A stretch of 64,000 nucleotides of DNA from Amycolatopsis suaedae (GCF_004214935.1 NZ_SFCC01000005.1:1-64000); one strand, 5' to 3'; shown: positions 29,936 to 39,395, counted from the first letter of the stretch. The notes: generated by a model not told the origin, from the letters alone. A program made the numbers and translations.

Positions 29936-32900
29936 GTGTTGAAGTACTTCGCTTCCGGGTGGTGACACACGATGGCGTCGGTGGACTGCTCGGGGTGCAG
30001 CTGGAACTCCTCCGACAACTTCACCCCGATTCGCTCCGGCTGGAGCAGGTCGATGATCTTGGCCCGGTCCTCCAGGTTCGGGCAGGCGCCGTAGCCGAGG
30101 GAGAACCGCGCGCCACGGTAACCGAGCTTGAAGAACTCCTCGACGTCGGCCGGGTCCTCGCTCGCCACGGCTGTCCCGCCGGCGAAACGAAGCTCCTCAC
30201 GCACCCGGCGGTGCCAGTACTCGGCCAGCGCCTCGGTCAGCTGCACGCCCAGACCGTGAACCTCCAGGTAGTCGCGGTAGGCGTTGCTGGCGAACAGTTC
30301 GTTGGCGTAGTCGGCGATCGGCTGGCCCATGGTGACCAGGGTCAGCGGCAGGACGTCGACCGTGCCCTCGCGCTCGGCCAGCTCGCGCGGCCGGTAGAAG
30401 TCGGCCAGGCACAGCCGCCGGTCCCGCTTCTGCCTCGGGAAGCTGAACCGGGTGCGCTCGGCGGCATCCACGCTGGGCTCGGCCAGCACCACCAGGTCCT
30501 CACCCTCGGCGACGACCGGGAAGTAGCCGTACACCACCGCCGCGTGGGCCAGCACGCCATCCGCGGTCAGCCGGTCCAGCCAGTGCCGCAGCCGCGGCCT
30601 GCCCTCGGACTCGACCAGCTCCTCGTAGGTCGGCCCATTGCCTCCGCGGGCGCCCTTGAGGCCCCACTGGCCCATGAACGTCGCCCGCTCGTCGAGCATC
30701 GCGGCGTACTCGGCCAGCGGAACGCCCTTGATCACCCGGTTGCCCCAGAACGGCGGCGTCGGCAGCGGCACGTCGACCGCGACGTCGGAGCGGCCGGCGG
30801 GCTCCTCCTCGCCGCGCTCGGCCTCCTGCTTGGCCTTGCGTGCCTCGGCGATGCGCAGCGAGCGCTCCCGGCGGGCCTTGCGCTCGGCGCGCTTGGCCTC
30901 GGCCTCCTGGTCGACGATCGGCGACTCGCCCCGCTTGGCGGCCATGATCGCGTCCATCAGCCGCAGGCCCTCGAACGCGTCGCGGGCGTAGCGGACCTCG
31001 CCGAGGTAGGTCTCGGTCAGGTCGTTCTCCACGTAGGAGCGGGTCAGCGCGGCACCGCCGAGCAGCACCGGCCAGCGGGTGGAGACCCCTCGGGAGTTCA
31101 TCTCCTCCAGGTTCTCCTTCATGATCACCGTCGACTTCACCAGCAGGCCGGACATGCCGATGGCGTCGGCCTTGTTCTCCTCCGCGGCCTCGAGGATCGT
31201 GGTGATCGGCTGCTTGATGCCGAGGTTGACCACCTCGTAGCCGTTGTTGGACAGGATGATGTCGACCAGGTTCTTGCCGATGTCGTGGACGTCGCCCTTC
31301 ACCGTGGCCAGCACGATCCGACCCTTGCCGCCGGAGTCGTCCTTCTCCATGTGCGGCTCCAGGAAGGCCACCGCCGCCTTCATCACCTCGGCCGACTGCA
31401 GCACGAACGGCAGCTGCATCTGACCCGAGCCGAACAGCTCGCCGACGGTCTTCATGCCCGACAGCAGCGTGTTGTTGATGATCTCGAGCGCCGGCCTGGT
31501 CTTCAGCGCCTCGGCGAGGTCGTCGTCGAGGCCGTTGCGCTCGCCGTCGACGATGCGCCGCTCCAGCCGTTCGAACAGCGGCAGCTTGGCCAGCTCCTGG
31601 GCCCGGGACTCCTTCGACGACGACGCGGTGACCCCCTCGAACAGGGCCATGAACTCCTGCAGCGGGTCGTAGCCCTCGGCCCTGCGGTCGTAGACCAGGT
31701 CGAGCGCGACCTTGCGCTGCTCGTCCGGGATCTTCGACATCGGCAGGATCTTCGACGCGTGCACGATGGCCGTGTCCAGCCCGGCCTGCACGCACTCGTG
31801 CAGGAACACCGAGTTGAGCACCTGCCGGGCCGCGGCGTTGAGGCCGAAGGAGATGTTGGACAGCCCCAGCGTGGTCTGGACATCGGGATGCCGCTGCTTG
31901 AGCTTGCGGATGGCCTCGATGGTCTCGATGCCGTCGCGGCGGGACTCCTCCTGGCCGGTGGCGATGGTGAAGGTCAGTGTGTCGACGATGATGTCGGCCT
32001 CGTCGAGCCCGTACTCGCCGGTGATCTGGGCGATCAGCCGTTCGGCGATGGCGACCTTGTTGTCCGCCGTGCGGGCCTGGCCCTCCTCGTCGATGGTCAG
32101 CGCCACCACCGAGGCGCCGAACTCGGCCACCAGCTGCATCACCTTGGTGAACCGCGACTCCGGCCCGTCGCCGTCCTCGTAGTTGACCGAGTTGACCGCG
32201 CACCGCCCGCCCAGGTGCTCCAGGCCGGTGCGGATGACGTCGATCTCGGTGGAGTCGAGCATGATCGGCAGCGTGGACGCGGTGGCGAAGCGGGAGGCGA
32301 TCTCGGCCATGTCGGCCGAGCCGTCGCGGCCCACGTAGTCGACGCAGACGTCGAGCATGTGCGCGCCGTCGCGGGTCTGGTCGCGGGCGATGGCGACGCA
32401 GTCCTCCCAGCGCTGCTCCAGCATCGCCTCGCGGAACGCCTTCGAGCCGTTGGCGTTGGTGCGCTCCCCGATCATCAGCACGGTGGAGTCCTGCTGGAAC
32501 GGGACCGCCTGGTAGAGCGACGACACACCCGGCTCGTGCCGGGGCCGCCGGGTGGCCGGCTGGAGGTCGGCGACCGCCGCGGCCAGCTGCCGGATGTGCT
32601 CGTCGGTGGTGCCACAGCAGCCGCCGACCAGTCCGACGCCGAACTCGCGGACGAACCCGACCAGCGCCTCGGCCAGCCCCTCCGGGCCCAGCGGGTAGAC
32701 CGCGCCGTTGGGGCCAAGCTCGGGCAGGCCGGCGTTGGGCATGACCGACAGCGGCACCCGCGCGTGCTTGGAGAGCTGCCGCAGGTGCTCACTCATCTCG
32801 GCGGGACCGGTGGCGCAGTTGAGCCCGATCAGGTCGATGCCCAGCGGCTCCAGCGCGGCCAGCGCGGCGTTGACCTCGGTACCCAGCAGCATCGTGCCGG

Positions 32901-33495
32901 TGGTCTCCACGGTGATCGAGGCGATCACCGGGATCCGCCGTCCCTCGGCGGCCATGGCCCGGTGCGCGCCGATGATCGACGCCTTGGTCTGCAGGATGTC
33001 CTGGGTGGTCTCGACGATCACCGCGTCGGCGCCGCCTGCCAGCAGGCCGCGGACCTCCTCCTGGTAGGCGTCGCGCAGCGTGGCGAACGGCGCGTGCCCC
33101 AGCGTGGGCAGCTTGGTGCCCGGCCCGACCGAGCCGAGGACGAACCGCGGCCGGTCCGGCGTACTGAACTCGTCGGCGACCTCGCGGGCCAGCCGGGCGC
33201 CGATCTCCGACAGCTCGAAGATGCGCTCCGGGATGTCGTACTCGGCAAGATTGGCGAAGTTGCAACCGAAGGTGTTGGTCTCCACCGCGTCCGCGCCAGC
33301 CTCCAGATAGCCGCGGTGCACTCCGCGCACCACGTCCGGTCGCGTGACGTTGAGGATCTCGTTGCAGCCTTCCAGCCCGGCGAAGTCGTCGAGGGTCAGG
33401 TCGTGTGCCTGCAGCGCGGTGCCCATCGCGCCGTCGGCCACCACCACGCGCGAGGACAGAGCGTCTAGCAGCGGAGAGGAGAGACGATCAGCCAT
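29932..33495 (-). CDS. metH: Cobalamin-dependent methionine synthase MetH
   Basis: MetH transfers a methyl group from methyltetrahydrofolate to homocysteine through cobalamin. The 1187-residue protein has all four modules. The homocysteine domain (1-330) has the zinc Cys residues in GLNCATG and VGGCCGT, and the folate domain (about 340-640) has MIGERTNANGSKAF. The cobalamin domain has the axial-His motif DVHDIGKNLVDIIL, and the reactivation domain lies at about 870-1187. A charged Lys/Glu/Ala linker of about 60 residues precedes the last domain. ATG 33495 gives the normal start. No cobalamin riboswitch is visible in the 51-base upstream gap. Confidence 0.96.
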   Translation of the reverse strand: MADRLSSPLLDALSSRVVVADGAMGTALQAHDLTLDDFAGLEGCNEILNVTRPDVVRGVHRGYLEAGADAVETNTFGCNFANLAEYDIPERIFELSEIGARLAREVADEFSTPDRPRFVLGSVGPGTKLPTLGHAPFATLRDAYQEEVRGLLAGGADAVIVETTQDILQTKASIIGAHRAMAAEGRRIPVIASITVETTGTMLLGTEVNAALAALEPLGIDLIGLNCATGPAEMSEHLRQLSKHARVPLSVMPNAGLPELGPNGAVYPLGPEGLAEALVGFVREFGVGLVGGCCGTTDEHIRQLAAAVADLQPATRRPRHEPGVSSLYQAVPFQQDSTVLMIGERTNANGSKAFREAMLEQRWEDCVAIARDQTRDGAHMLDVCVDYVGRDGSADMAEIASRFATASTLPIMLDSTEIDVIRTGLEHLGGRCAVNSVNYEDGDGPESRFTKVMQLVAEFGASVVALTIDEEGQARTADNKVAIAERLIAQITGEYGLDEADIIVDTLTFTIATGQEESRRDGIETIEAIRKLKQRHPDVQTTLGLSNISFGLNAAARQVLNSVFLHECVQAGLDTAIVHASKILPMSKIPDEQRKVALDLVYDRRAEGYDPLQEFMALFEGVTASSSKESRAQELAKLPLFERLERRIVDGERNGLDDDLAEALKTRPALEIINNTLLSGMKTVGELFGSGQMQLPFVLQSAEVMKAAVAFLEPHMEKDDSGGKGRIVLATVKGDVHDIGKNLVDIILSNNGYEVVNLGIKQPITTILEAAEENKADAIGMSGLLVKSTVIMKENLEEMNSRGVSTRWPVLLGGAALTRSYVENDLTETYLGEVRYARDAFEGLRLMDAIMAAKRGESPIVDQEAEAKRAERKARRERSLRIAEARKAKQEAERGEEEPAGRSDVAVDVPLPTPPFWGNRVIKGVPLAEYAAMLDERATFMGQWGLKGARGGNGPTYEELVESEGRPRLRHWLDRLTADGVLAHAAVVYGYFPVVAEGEDLVVLAEPSVDAAERTRFSFPRQKRDRRLCLADFYRPRELAEREGTVDVLPLTLVTMGQPIADYANELFASNAYRDYLEVHGLGVQLTEALAEYWHRRVREELRFAGGTAVASEDPADVEEFFKLGYRGARFSLGYGACPNLEDRAKIIDLLQPERIGVKLSEEFQLHPEQSTDAIVCHHPEAKYFNT

Positions 33496-33546
33496 GCCCA
33501 CCAGCCTACGGTCCGGATGCCCTGGAAAGGGTCGTAGGCTGACCAC

Positions 33547-34431
33547 GTGATTGACCCCGATGAGCCGACCACCCAGTCCGCCGACCACGTGAACGACACC
33601 CAGCCGGTGATGATCGTGGCCTTCGAAGGCTGGAACGACGCAGGTGACGCCGCCAGTACCGCCGTGGAGCACCTGCAGCTCAACTGGGATGCCAGCCCGC
33701 TGGTCGAGCTCGATCCGGACGACTACTACGACTTCCAGGTCAGCCGCCCGACCGTCCGCATGGTGGACGGGGTGACCAGGCGGGTCGAATGGCCGACGAC
33801 CCGGCTGTCGGTCTGCAAGCCCGCCGGCTCCGGCCGCGACGTCGTGCTCGTCCAGGGCCCGGAGCCGAACATGCGCTGGCGGAAGTTCTGCGCTGAGCTG
33901 ATGGCGCACATGGAGGAGCTGAACGTCGCCACGGTCGTCACACTGGGTGCACTACTCGCTGACACAGCGCACACGCGGCCGGTGCCGGTGACCGGGACCG
34001 CCTACGACCAGGCCGCCGCCAGCCGGTTCGGCCTGGAACGCAACCGCTACCAGGGCCCGACCGGCATCGTCGGGGTGCTGCAGGACGCGTGCGTGCAGGC
34101 CGGGATACCGGCGGTATCCGTCTGGGCCGCGGTCCCCCACTACGTCTCCCACCCGCCCTCGCCGAAGGCGACGCTGGCACTGCTGCACAAGCTGGAGGAC
34201 ATCCTCGACATCGAGATCCCGCTGGGCGCGCTGCCCGAGCAGGCCGAGGAGTGGCAGCGCACGGTCAGCGAGATGGCCGGCGAGGACGAGGAGATCAGCG
34301 CCTACGTCCGCCAGCTGGAGGAACGCGGTGACGACCAGCTGCACGTCGACGAGGGCAGCGGCGACAAGCTGGCCGCGGAGTTCGAGCGGTACCTGCGCAG
34401 GCGCAGGCCGGAGGGGCCGGCCGGCGGGTAG
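33547..34431 (+). CDS. PAC2-family protein
   Basis: The 294-residue protein belongs to the PAC2 family, named after eukaryotic proteasome assembly chaperone 2. Its fold resembles purine nucleoside phosphorylase, and FEGWNDAGDAAS near the N-terminus and VPHYVSHPPSPKATLALL are the conserved parts. In M. tuberculosis the homologue (Rv2125) also adjoins metH. Family genes often lie near proteasome genes in actinobacteria, but a direct role in proteasome assembly is not shown. GTG 33547 was used. Confidence 0.9.
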   Translation: MIDPDEPTTQSADHVNDTQPVMIVAFEGWNDAGDAASTAVEHLQLNWDASPLVELDPDDYYDFQVSRPTVRMVDGVTRRVEWPTTRLSVCKPAGSGRDVVLVQGPEPNMRWRKFCAELMAHMEELNVATVVTLGALLADTAHTRPVPVTGTAYDQAAASRFGLERNRYQGPTGIVGVLQDACVQAGIPAVSVWAAVPHYVSHPPSPKATLALLHKLEDILDIEIPLGALPEQAEEWQRTVSEMAGEDEEISAYVRQLEERGDDQLHVDEGSGDKLAAEFERYLRRRRPEGPAGG

Positions 34432-34506
34432 TCAGCCCAGAGGATGACTGTGGAATCAGACTTTTCGCCGTCGCCGGGGGAGCCGGCGGATCGGGACGAT
34501 GGAGGC

Positions 34507-36084
34507 ATGTCCCAGCAAGCTCAGCTCGGCAGTGCTGCCCCGGATGAGCCCGGTGCCCCGATGTCGACGCTGGTCCGCCGCCGGTGGGCCGTGCTGGCGA
34601 TCCTGTGCACCAGCCTGCTGCTGGTCTCGATCGACGCCACCGTCCTGCACATGGCGCTGCCCGCGCTGTCCGCCGACCTGCACCCCACCGCCACCGAGCA
34701 GCTCTGGATCATCGCGATCTACTCGCTGCTGGCCGCGCCGCTGCTGCTGGCGTTCGGCACGCTCGGCGACTATTTCGGCAGGCGGCGGATCCTCGTCATC
34801 GGCTACGTGGTGTTCGGGCTGGCCTCGCTCGCGGTGGCGTTCGCGCCGAACGTCCCGGTGCTGATCGCCTCCCGGGCCCTGCTCGGCGCCGGTGGCGCCA
34901 TGATCATGCCGGCCACCCTGTCGATCCTGCGGCAGGCGTTCCCGGACCGCGACGAGCGGCGCACCGCCATCGGCGTGTGGAGCGGCATCGCCGGGTCGGG
35001 CGCCGTGCTCGGCCCGCTGCTCGGCGGGTTCCTGGTCGAGACGTTCTCCTGGCACGCGGCGTTCCTGATCAACGTGCCGGTGATGGTGGTGGCGCTGCCG
35101 CTGACCTACTGGCTGATCCCGGAGTCCTCCGACCCGCCCGGCGAGCGCTGGGACCTGACCAGCGCGGTGCTGGCCGCGATCGGTGTCCTCGGCGTCGCGT
35201 TCGCCATCAAGCAGACCTCGCACGGCGGGATCATGTACGTCGCCGGGCCGGTGGCCGGGGTGCTCGGCCTGGCCGTGCTGGTGGCGTTCGTCCGGCGGCA
35301 GCGCAGGCTGCGGGTGCCGCTGCTGGACGTCTCGCTGTTCCGGCGCAGGACGTTCAGCGTCGCCGTGGCCAGCGTGCTGCTGGTGATGATCTCGCTGGTC
35401 GGCCTCGGGCTGCTGTTCGCCCAGTACCTGCAGCTGGTGCTGGCGCTGGAGCCGATGGCGGCGGCGCTGCGGCTGCTGTTCGTCATGGTCGCCGCGGTGG
35501 CGGGCAGCCTGCTGGCCGGGCCGCTGCTGCGGCGGTTCGACAACCGCGCGGTCACCGTCTGGGGGTTCGCCCTCGTCGCCGCCGCGCTCGGGGCTGCGGC
35601 GCTGTGGCTGACCACCGTGGAGAACCTGTGGCTGCTCGGCCCGGTGCTGGTCGCCGTCGGCGCGGGGGTGTCGGTGGCGCTCACCGCAGCCTCCGACGCG
35701 CTGCTGGCCTCGGCGCCCGCCGAGCAGGCCGGTGCGGCGTCGGCGGTCGAGGAAACGGCCTACGAGCTGGGCGCGGGGCTGGGCGTGGCCGTGCTCGGCA
35801 GCGTCGCGGCCGGGGTGTACGCGGCGACGCTGCCCACCCTGCCCGCTCCCGGCGTCCCGGAGGAGGCGCTGCGGCAGGCGCAGCTCGGGCTCACCGAGGC
35901 GACCGGCGCGGCAAGCCACCTCGGCGGCCAGGCCGCCCAGACCCTGCTCACCGTCGCGCGGGACTCCTTCGTCGAGGGGCTGTCGTTCGCCCTCGCCGCC
36001 GGGTTCTGCGCGTTCGTCATCGCCGCCATCGCGGCTGCCAAGCTCATGCCCAGATCAGGAGGAGTCCCCCATGACCACGCTTGA
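34507..36084 (+). CDS. MFS drug exporter (DHA2, 14-helix)
   Basis: This 525-residue exporter has 14 hydrophobic segments and the DHA2 signature WSGIAGSGAVLGPLLGGFLV in helix 5, with LGDYFGRRR after helix 2. It resembles QacA/EmrB-type multidrug pumps, including those for actinorhodin-like or methyl viologen compounds. The start is unsure: ATG at 34444, 34507 or 34561 are all in frame, and none has a well-spaced ribosome site. I chose 34507 as a compromise. It overlaps the next methyltransferase gene by 14 bases. Confidence 0.88.
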   Translation: MSQQAQLGSAAPDEPGAPMSTLVRRRWAVLAILCTSLLLVSIDATVLHMALPALSADLHPTATEQLWIIAIYSLLAAPLLLAFGTLGDYFGRRRILVIGYVVFGLASLAVAFAPNVPVLIASRALLGAGGAMIMPATLSILRQAFPDRDERRTAIGVWSGIAGSGAVLGPLLGGFLVETFSWHAAFLINVPVMVVALPLTYWLIPESSDPPGERWDLTSAVLAAIGVLGVAFAIKQTSHGGIMYVAGPVAGVLGLAVLVAFVRRQRRLRVPLLDVSLFRRRTFSVAVASVLLVMISLVGLGLLFAQYLQLVLALEPMAAALRLLFVMVAAVAGSLLAGPLLRRFDNRAVTVWGFALVAAALGAAALWLTTVENLWLLGPVLVAVGAGVSVALTAASDALLASAPAEQAGAASAVEETAYELGAGLGVAVLGSVAAGVYAATLPTLPAPGVPEEALRQAQLGLTEATGAASHLGGQAAQTLLTVARDSFVEGLSFALAAGFCAFVIAAIAAAKLMPRSGGVPHDHA

Positions 36085-36664
36085 CGACAAGCCGAAGGTG
36101 CGGGCCGGCTGGCGTACCCCCGCGGCGCTGTACCGGCTGATCAGCAGCCCGGCGCTGCGCGCGGTCCTCGGCTGGGACCTGCCCAGGCGGGACGTGAAGT
36201 GGGTCCGCCGCGAGGAGGGTATGACCTGCCTGGAGGTCGGCAGCGGTGGCGGGTTCTACACCGCCGCGCTGCGCGAGCACCTCGGCGAGGGCACGGACCT
36301 GATCGCGCTCGACCCGGCGGGCGAGAGCCTCGACGCCCTGCGGGACAAGCTGGCCGGCACCACCGGCGCGCGGATGAGCTACCTGGTCGGCGACGGCTGC
36401 AAGCTGCCGATGCCCGACGACAGCGTCGACGCGCTGTTCTACGGCTACAGCCTGGAGGAGTTCCCCGACCCGCTCGGCGCCGTGCTGGAGGCGCAGCGGG
36501 TGCTGCGGCCCGGCGGGCAGCTGGTGCTGTTCCTCTGGCGGCCGGTGATCACCAAGGGCCGCCGGATGCCGGTGGCCAAGCTGCTGGACCAGACGTTCGA
36601 CCGGCAGCAGCACAGCGCAGGCCCGCAGAACATCCGGATGCGCTACATCAAGCGGGCCCGGTAG
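36071..36664 (+). CDS. Class I methyltransferase coupled to the exporter
   Basis: The 197-residue protein is a Methyltransf_11-type enzyme with the SAM motif CLEVGSGGGFYTAALREHL at about residue 53 and the post-I segment LVGDGCKLPMPDDSVD. ATG 36071 follows AGGAGG and starts within the exporter gene, so the two are translationally coupled. Modification of the exported compound, or of the compound's target, is a reasonable guess. I cannot name the substrate. Confidence 0.87.
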   Translation: MTTLDDKPKVRAGWRTPAALYRLISSPALRAVLGWDLPRRDVKWVRREEGMTCLEVGSGGGFYTAALREHLGEGTDLIALDPAGESLDALRDKLAGTTGARMSYLVGDGCKLPMPDDSVDALFYGYSLEEFPDPLGAVLEAQRVLRPGGQLVLFLWRPVITKGRRMPVAKLLDQTFDRQQHSAGPQNIRMRYIKRAR

Positions 36665-36699
36665 CCGAGCGCTGCCGCCCCCAATGTGGCATTGGGGGA

Positions 36700-36736
36700 G
36701 TTCAAGTACCCCAATGCCACATTGGGGTACTTGAAC
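36700..36736. terminator. Bidirectional terminator hairpin
   Basis: Seventeen-base arms GTTCAAGTACCCCAATG (36700-36716) and CATTGGGGTACTTGAAC (36720-36736) enclose CCA, between convergent genes ending at 36664 and 36765. An inverted partial copy of the core (CCCCAATGTGGCATTGGGG) lies just before it at about 36679-36698, so an alternative larger hairpin is possible. Confidence 0.85.
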
Positions 36737-36764
36737 GCGACGAAAGCCGCATTGGCCGCCCGGC

Positions 36765-37598
36765 TCACAGGAGCTTCGTCAGCGGGACTGGGCCGCGGGC
36801 GCGTTTGCGCCACTCGCGCGGGTAGCCGAGCGAGACCTCGCGGAACGGCACGCCGTCGGCCTGCGTGTTACGCGGGATGTGCAGGTGACCGAACACGGCC
36901 ATCTCGGCGCGGTAGCGCAGGTGCCAGTCGGCGGTCTCGGTGGTGCCGCACCACAGGGCGAACTCCGGCCAGTACAGCGGGTCGGTCGGGTGCCGGTGCA
37001 GTGGCCAGTGCGACATCAGGATCGTGCGCCGGTCGGCCGGGATGGCGTCCAGCTTCGCCGTGGACACCTTGAGCCGCTCGGCGCACCAGTCCTGCCTGCT
37101 CGGGTACGGGTCCGGGTGCAGGAAGTACTCGTCGGTGCACACCACCCCGGCCTCCCTCGCGTCGGCCAGCGCCTCGGTGATCGTCCGGCCCTCGGTGCGC
37201 GGCACCCGCCAGCTGTAGTCGTAGAGCACGAACAACGGCGCGATCGTGAGCGGCTCCGGACCATGCGGCCAGGTGACGAACTCGTCCTCCGGGGTCAGCA
37301 CGCCGATCTCCCGGCAGCGGCGCACCAGCTCGTCGTACCGCGCCTGGCCACGCAGCTGCACCGGGTCCTTCGGCGTGGTCCACAGCTCGTGGTTGCCCGG
37401 CGTCCAGATCACCGTGTCGAACCGGTCGCGCAGCATGGTCAGCGTGTCGACGATCGCCGGTACCTGCTCGGCGACGTCACCGGCCACCAGCAGCCAGTCC
37501 CGCGGCGACTCGGGCCGGATCGTGTCGACGATCTCGCCGTTGCCTTCGTGGGTCACGTGCAGGTCGCTGGTCGCGTAGAGGTTCGGCACGACGTCCAC
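36765..37598 (-). CDS. Calcineurin-like metallophosphoesterase
   Basis: The 277-residue enzyme has the two-metal phosphoesterase motifs in order: ATSDLHVTH (D, H), LLVAGDVAE (GD), TPGNHELW (GNH), LMSHWPLH (H) and VFGHLHIPR (GHLH). The substrate is unknown. GTG 37598 is the first start that keeps the metal motif, with GTG 37589 as an alternative. Its 5' part overlaps the 3' end of the upstream MFS gene by 122 bases in another frame, which is unusual. Confidence 0.88.
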   Translation of the reverse strand: MDVVPNLYATSDLHVTHEGNGEIVDTIRPESPRDWLLVAGDVAEQVPAIVDTLTMLRDRFDTVIWTPGNHELWTTPKDPVQLRGQARYDELVRRCREIGVLTPEDEFVTWPHGPEPLTIAPLFVLYDYSWRVPRTEGRTITEALADAREAGVVCTDEYFLHPDPYPSRQDWCAERLKVSTAKLDAIPADRRTILMSHWPLHRHPTDPLYWPEFALWCGTTETADWHLRYRAEMAVFGHLHIPRNTQADGVPFREVSLGYPREWRKRARGPVPLTKLL

Positions 37599-38772
37599 CG
37601 TAAAGGACCACGACCCCGGCAACGACGAACAACCCTGCCTGCACGTCCAGGGCGCCCACCACACCCAGCGGCCCTGCCAGCACGGCCGCCAGCTGCATGC
37701 CGGCGACCTGGCACAGCGCGCCGCCCGCGAACACCGTGCTGAGCACCCGCCCGGCCAGCTCGGACGGCGTCGCGGCCTGGACCGTCGCGAGCTGCCCCGC
37801 GCCGACGACCACCGCCGGGCCGCCCGCGACGGCGAACAGCCCGGCGAACACCGCGAGCGCCGTGGTCAGGTGCGAGCTGTTCCACAGCACCGCGCTCACC
37901 ACGCCCATCGCCACCCCGCCCCAGCCGAGGACCTTCGCCGGCGCCACCCGCCGGCCCCAGGCCGCCAGCGCCGCCCCGGCCGCGAGCCCGCCGACGGCCT
38001 GCACGCCACGCAGCAGGCCGACCTCGCCGTCTCCCCCGGCCAGCACACCGGTCACGAACAACACGAACAGGACCACGAACATGCCCTGCGCCACCGACAT
38101 CACCGCGACGGCGGCGCCGACCAGCCGCAGCCGGGCGTTCCCGCCGATCTCGGCCAGTCCGCCTGCCCAGTCCCGGACGACCGAGCCACCCCGCGCACCC
38201 GGCACCGGTGTGCCGAACCGGCCCAGCAGCAACCCGAACGCCGCCGCCAGCGCGATCAGGTAGCCGGACAGCACCGCGGCCGGTCCCCCGGACCCGAGCA
38301 GCACCCCGCCCAGGCCCGCCCCGGCCAGCCGGGCCAGGTTGGCCGTCACGCTCATCAGGCCGTTGGCCGCGACCTCGTTGCCCGCACCGGCGACGGTGGG
38401 GACGAGGGCGTTGCGGGCGGGCTCGAACACCGCGGCCGCCGCGGCCTGGGCCGCGACCACGGCGAGGACGACGCCGGTCTGCCCGGCGTCGCGCACCAGC
38501 AGCAGCGGGACCGCCGCGACGGCCTGGGCCGCCACCACCCAGCACAGCACGCGCCGCCGGTCCAGCCGGTCCGCCAGCACCCCGGCCACCGGGCTCAGCG
38601 CGACCACGGGCAACAGCCCCAGCGCCATGCTCAGCGCGGTCGACGACGCCGAACCGGTCAGGCGGTAGACCAGCAGCGGCAACGACACCTGCAGGATCCA
38701 CTCGGCGGTCTCCGAGAACAGCGACGCCAGCCACAGCCGGACGAACGCCGGGCGGCGCAGCGGGGTACTCAC
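37477..38772 (-). CDS. MFS exporter, 12-helix, ArsR-controlled
   Basis: This 431-residue exporter has 12 membrane segments and resembles DHA3-type drug exporters (MefA/enterobactin exporter-like), with VLADRLDRRRVL after helix 2. The GTG start at 38772 overlaps the repressor stop as GTGA. The last about 40 residues, after VVVLYGG, are Arg-rich and lie over the phosphoesterase gene in another frame. This looks like a read-through tail after loss of the original stop. Confidence 0.87.
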   Translation of the reverse strand: MSTPLRRPAFVRLWLASLFSETAEWILQVSLPLLVYRLTGSASSTALSMALGLLPVVALSPVAGVLADRLDRRRVLCWVVAAQAVAAVPLLLVRDAGQTGVVLAVVAAQAAAAAVFEPARNALVPTVAGAGNEVAANGLMSVTANLARLAGAGLGGVLLGSGGPAAVLSGYLIALAAAFGLLLGRFGTPVPGARGGSVVRDWAGGLAEIGGNARLRLVGAAVAVMSVAQGMFVVLFVLFVTGVLAGGDGEVGLLRGVQAVGGLAAGAALAAWGRRVAPAKVLGWGGVAMGVVSAVLWNSSHLTTALAVFAGLFAVAGGPAVVVGAGQLATVQAATPSELAGRVLSTVFAGGALCQVAGMQLAAVLAGPLGVVGALDVQAGLFVVAGVVVLYGGRRAEPLRDQRPARDPRRQRRDRRHDPARVAAGLAAGGR

Positions 38773-39356
38773 GTGCTCGGCTTGCCGTCGGCCTCGACGC
38801 GCGGGAACGCTCCGAGGCTCACGTGCACCGGCCTGGCCTCCCCCGGCGCGTCCTCGCGCACCGTGGTGACGTACGGGCGCAGCAGCCCGTCCAGCCGCTC
38901 CAGCAGGCCGGTCAGCTCCTCCGGGGTCACCCGCAGGCTGTAGGAGTTGAGCGCCGACGCCTCCCGCCACCGCTCGTCCAGCCGGTCGACGCTGTCGAAG
39001 AACCGCTGTGCCAGCAGCTGGTCCTCGGCCAGCCGGGCCGACGCGGCGGCCACCTGCACGGTCCGGTACGCGGGGTCGGGGGCCAGCTCGCCGAAGTCCA
39101 GCCCCACCACCGCCGCCCGCCACGGCCGCTCCCTCCCGTCACCCGCCTCGGCCCGCTCCACCAGCCCGTACTCGGCGAGCTGGCGCAGATGCCAGCTGCA
39201 GTTGGACGGCGTCGACCCCACCGCCGTCGCGCACTCGCTGGCCGTCCGCGGGCCGACGGCCAGCAGGTAGTTGAGCAGCGACGTCCGCAGCGGGTGGGCC
39301 AGCGCCCGCATCACCTGCACGTCGCGGACACGGCGCCGGGCCGGCAGCTCAGACAT
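38769..39356 (-). CDS. ArsR-family transcriptional repressor
   Basis: The 195-residue protein has a winged helix-turn-helix at about residues 14-80 (MRALAHPLRTSLLNYLLAVG, then GSTPSNCSWHLRQLAEYGLV) followed by a longer C-terminal domain, as in ArsR/YwkB-like regulators. No metal-binding Cys pair is visible in the recognition helix, so an organic ligand is more likely. It is coupled to the exporter gene downstream. Two tandem palindromes abut its start codon and suggest self-repression. Confidence 0.9.
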   Translation of the reverse strand: MSELPARRRVRDVQVMRALAHPLRTSLLNYLLAVGPRTASECATAVGSTPSNCSWHLRQLAEYGLVERAEAGDGRERPWRAAVVGLDFGELAPDPAYRTVQVAAASARLAEDQLLAQRFFDSVDRLDERWREASALNSYSLRVTPEELTGLLERLDGLLRPYVTTVREDAPGEARPVHVSLGAFPRVEADGKPST

Positions 39357-39384
39357 GAAAGAGGCCTTTCGAAAGAGTTCTTTC
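39357..39384. promoter_or_regulatory. Tandem palindromic operator at the ArsR start
   Basis: Two adjacent 14-base palindromes, GAAAGAGGCCTTTC (39357-39370) and GAAAGAGTTCTTTC (39371-39384), abut the start codon of the repressor. A likely minus-strand -10 (TAGTCT, 39391-39386) lies just upstream of them, so the operator covers the start of the transcript. Confidence 0.65.
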
Positions 39385-39395
39385 AAGACTAGCAC

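Noticed and set aside
29959..33468. 1169-codon open frame on the plus strand opposite metH
   Set aside because: It mirrors metH across its length, has no motif, and arises from the high GC at third positions of the true gene.
33496..33546. Cobalamin riboswitch before metH
   Set aside because: The gap to the divergent PAC2 gene is only 51 bases, too short, and shows no B12-box-like sequence.
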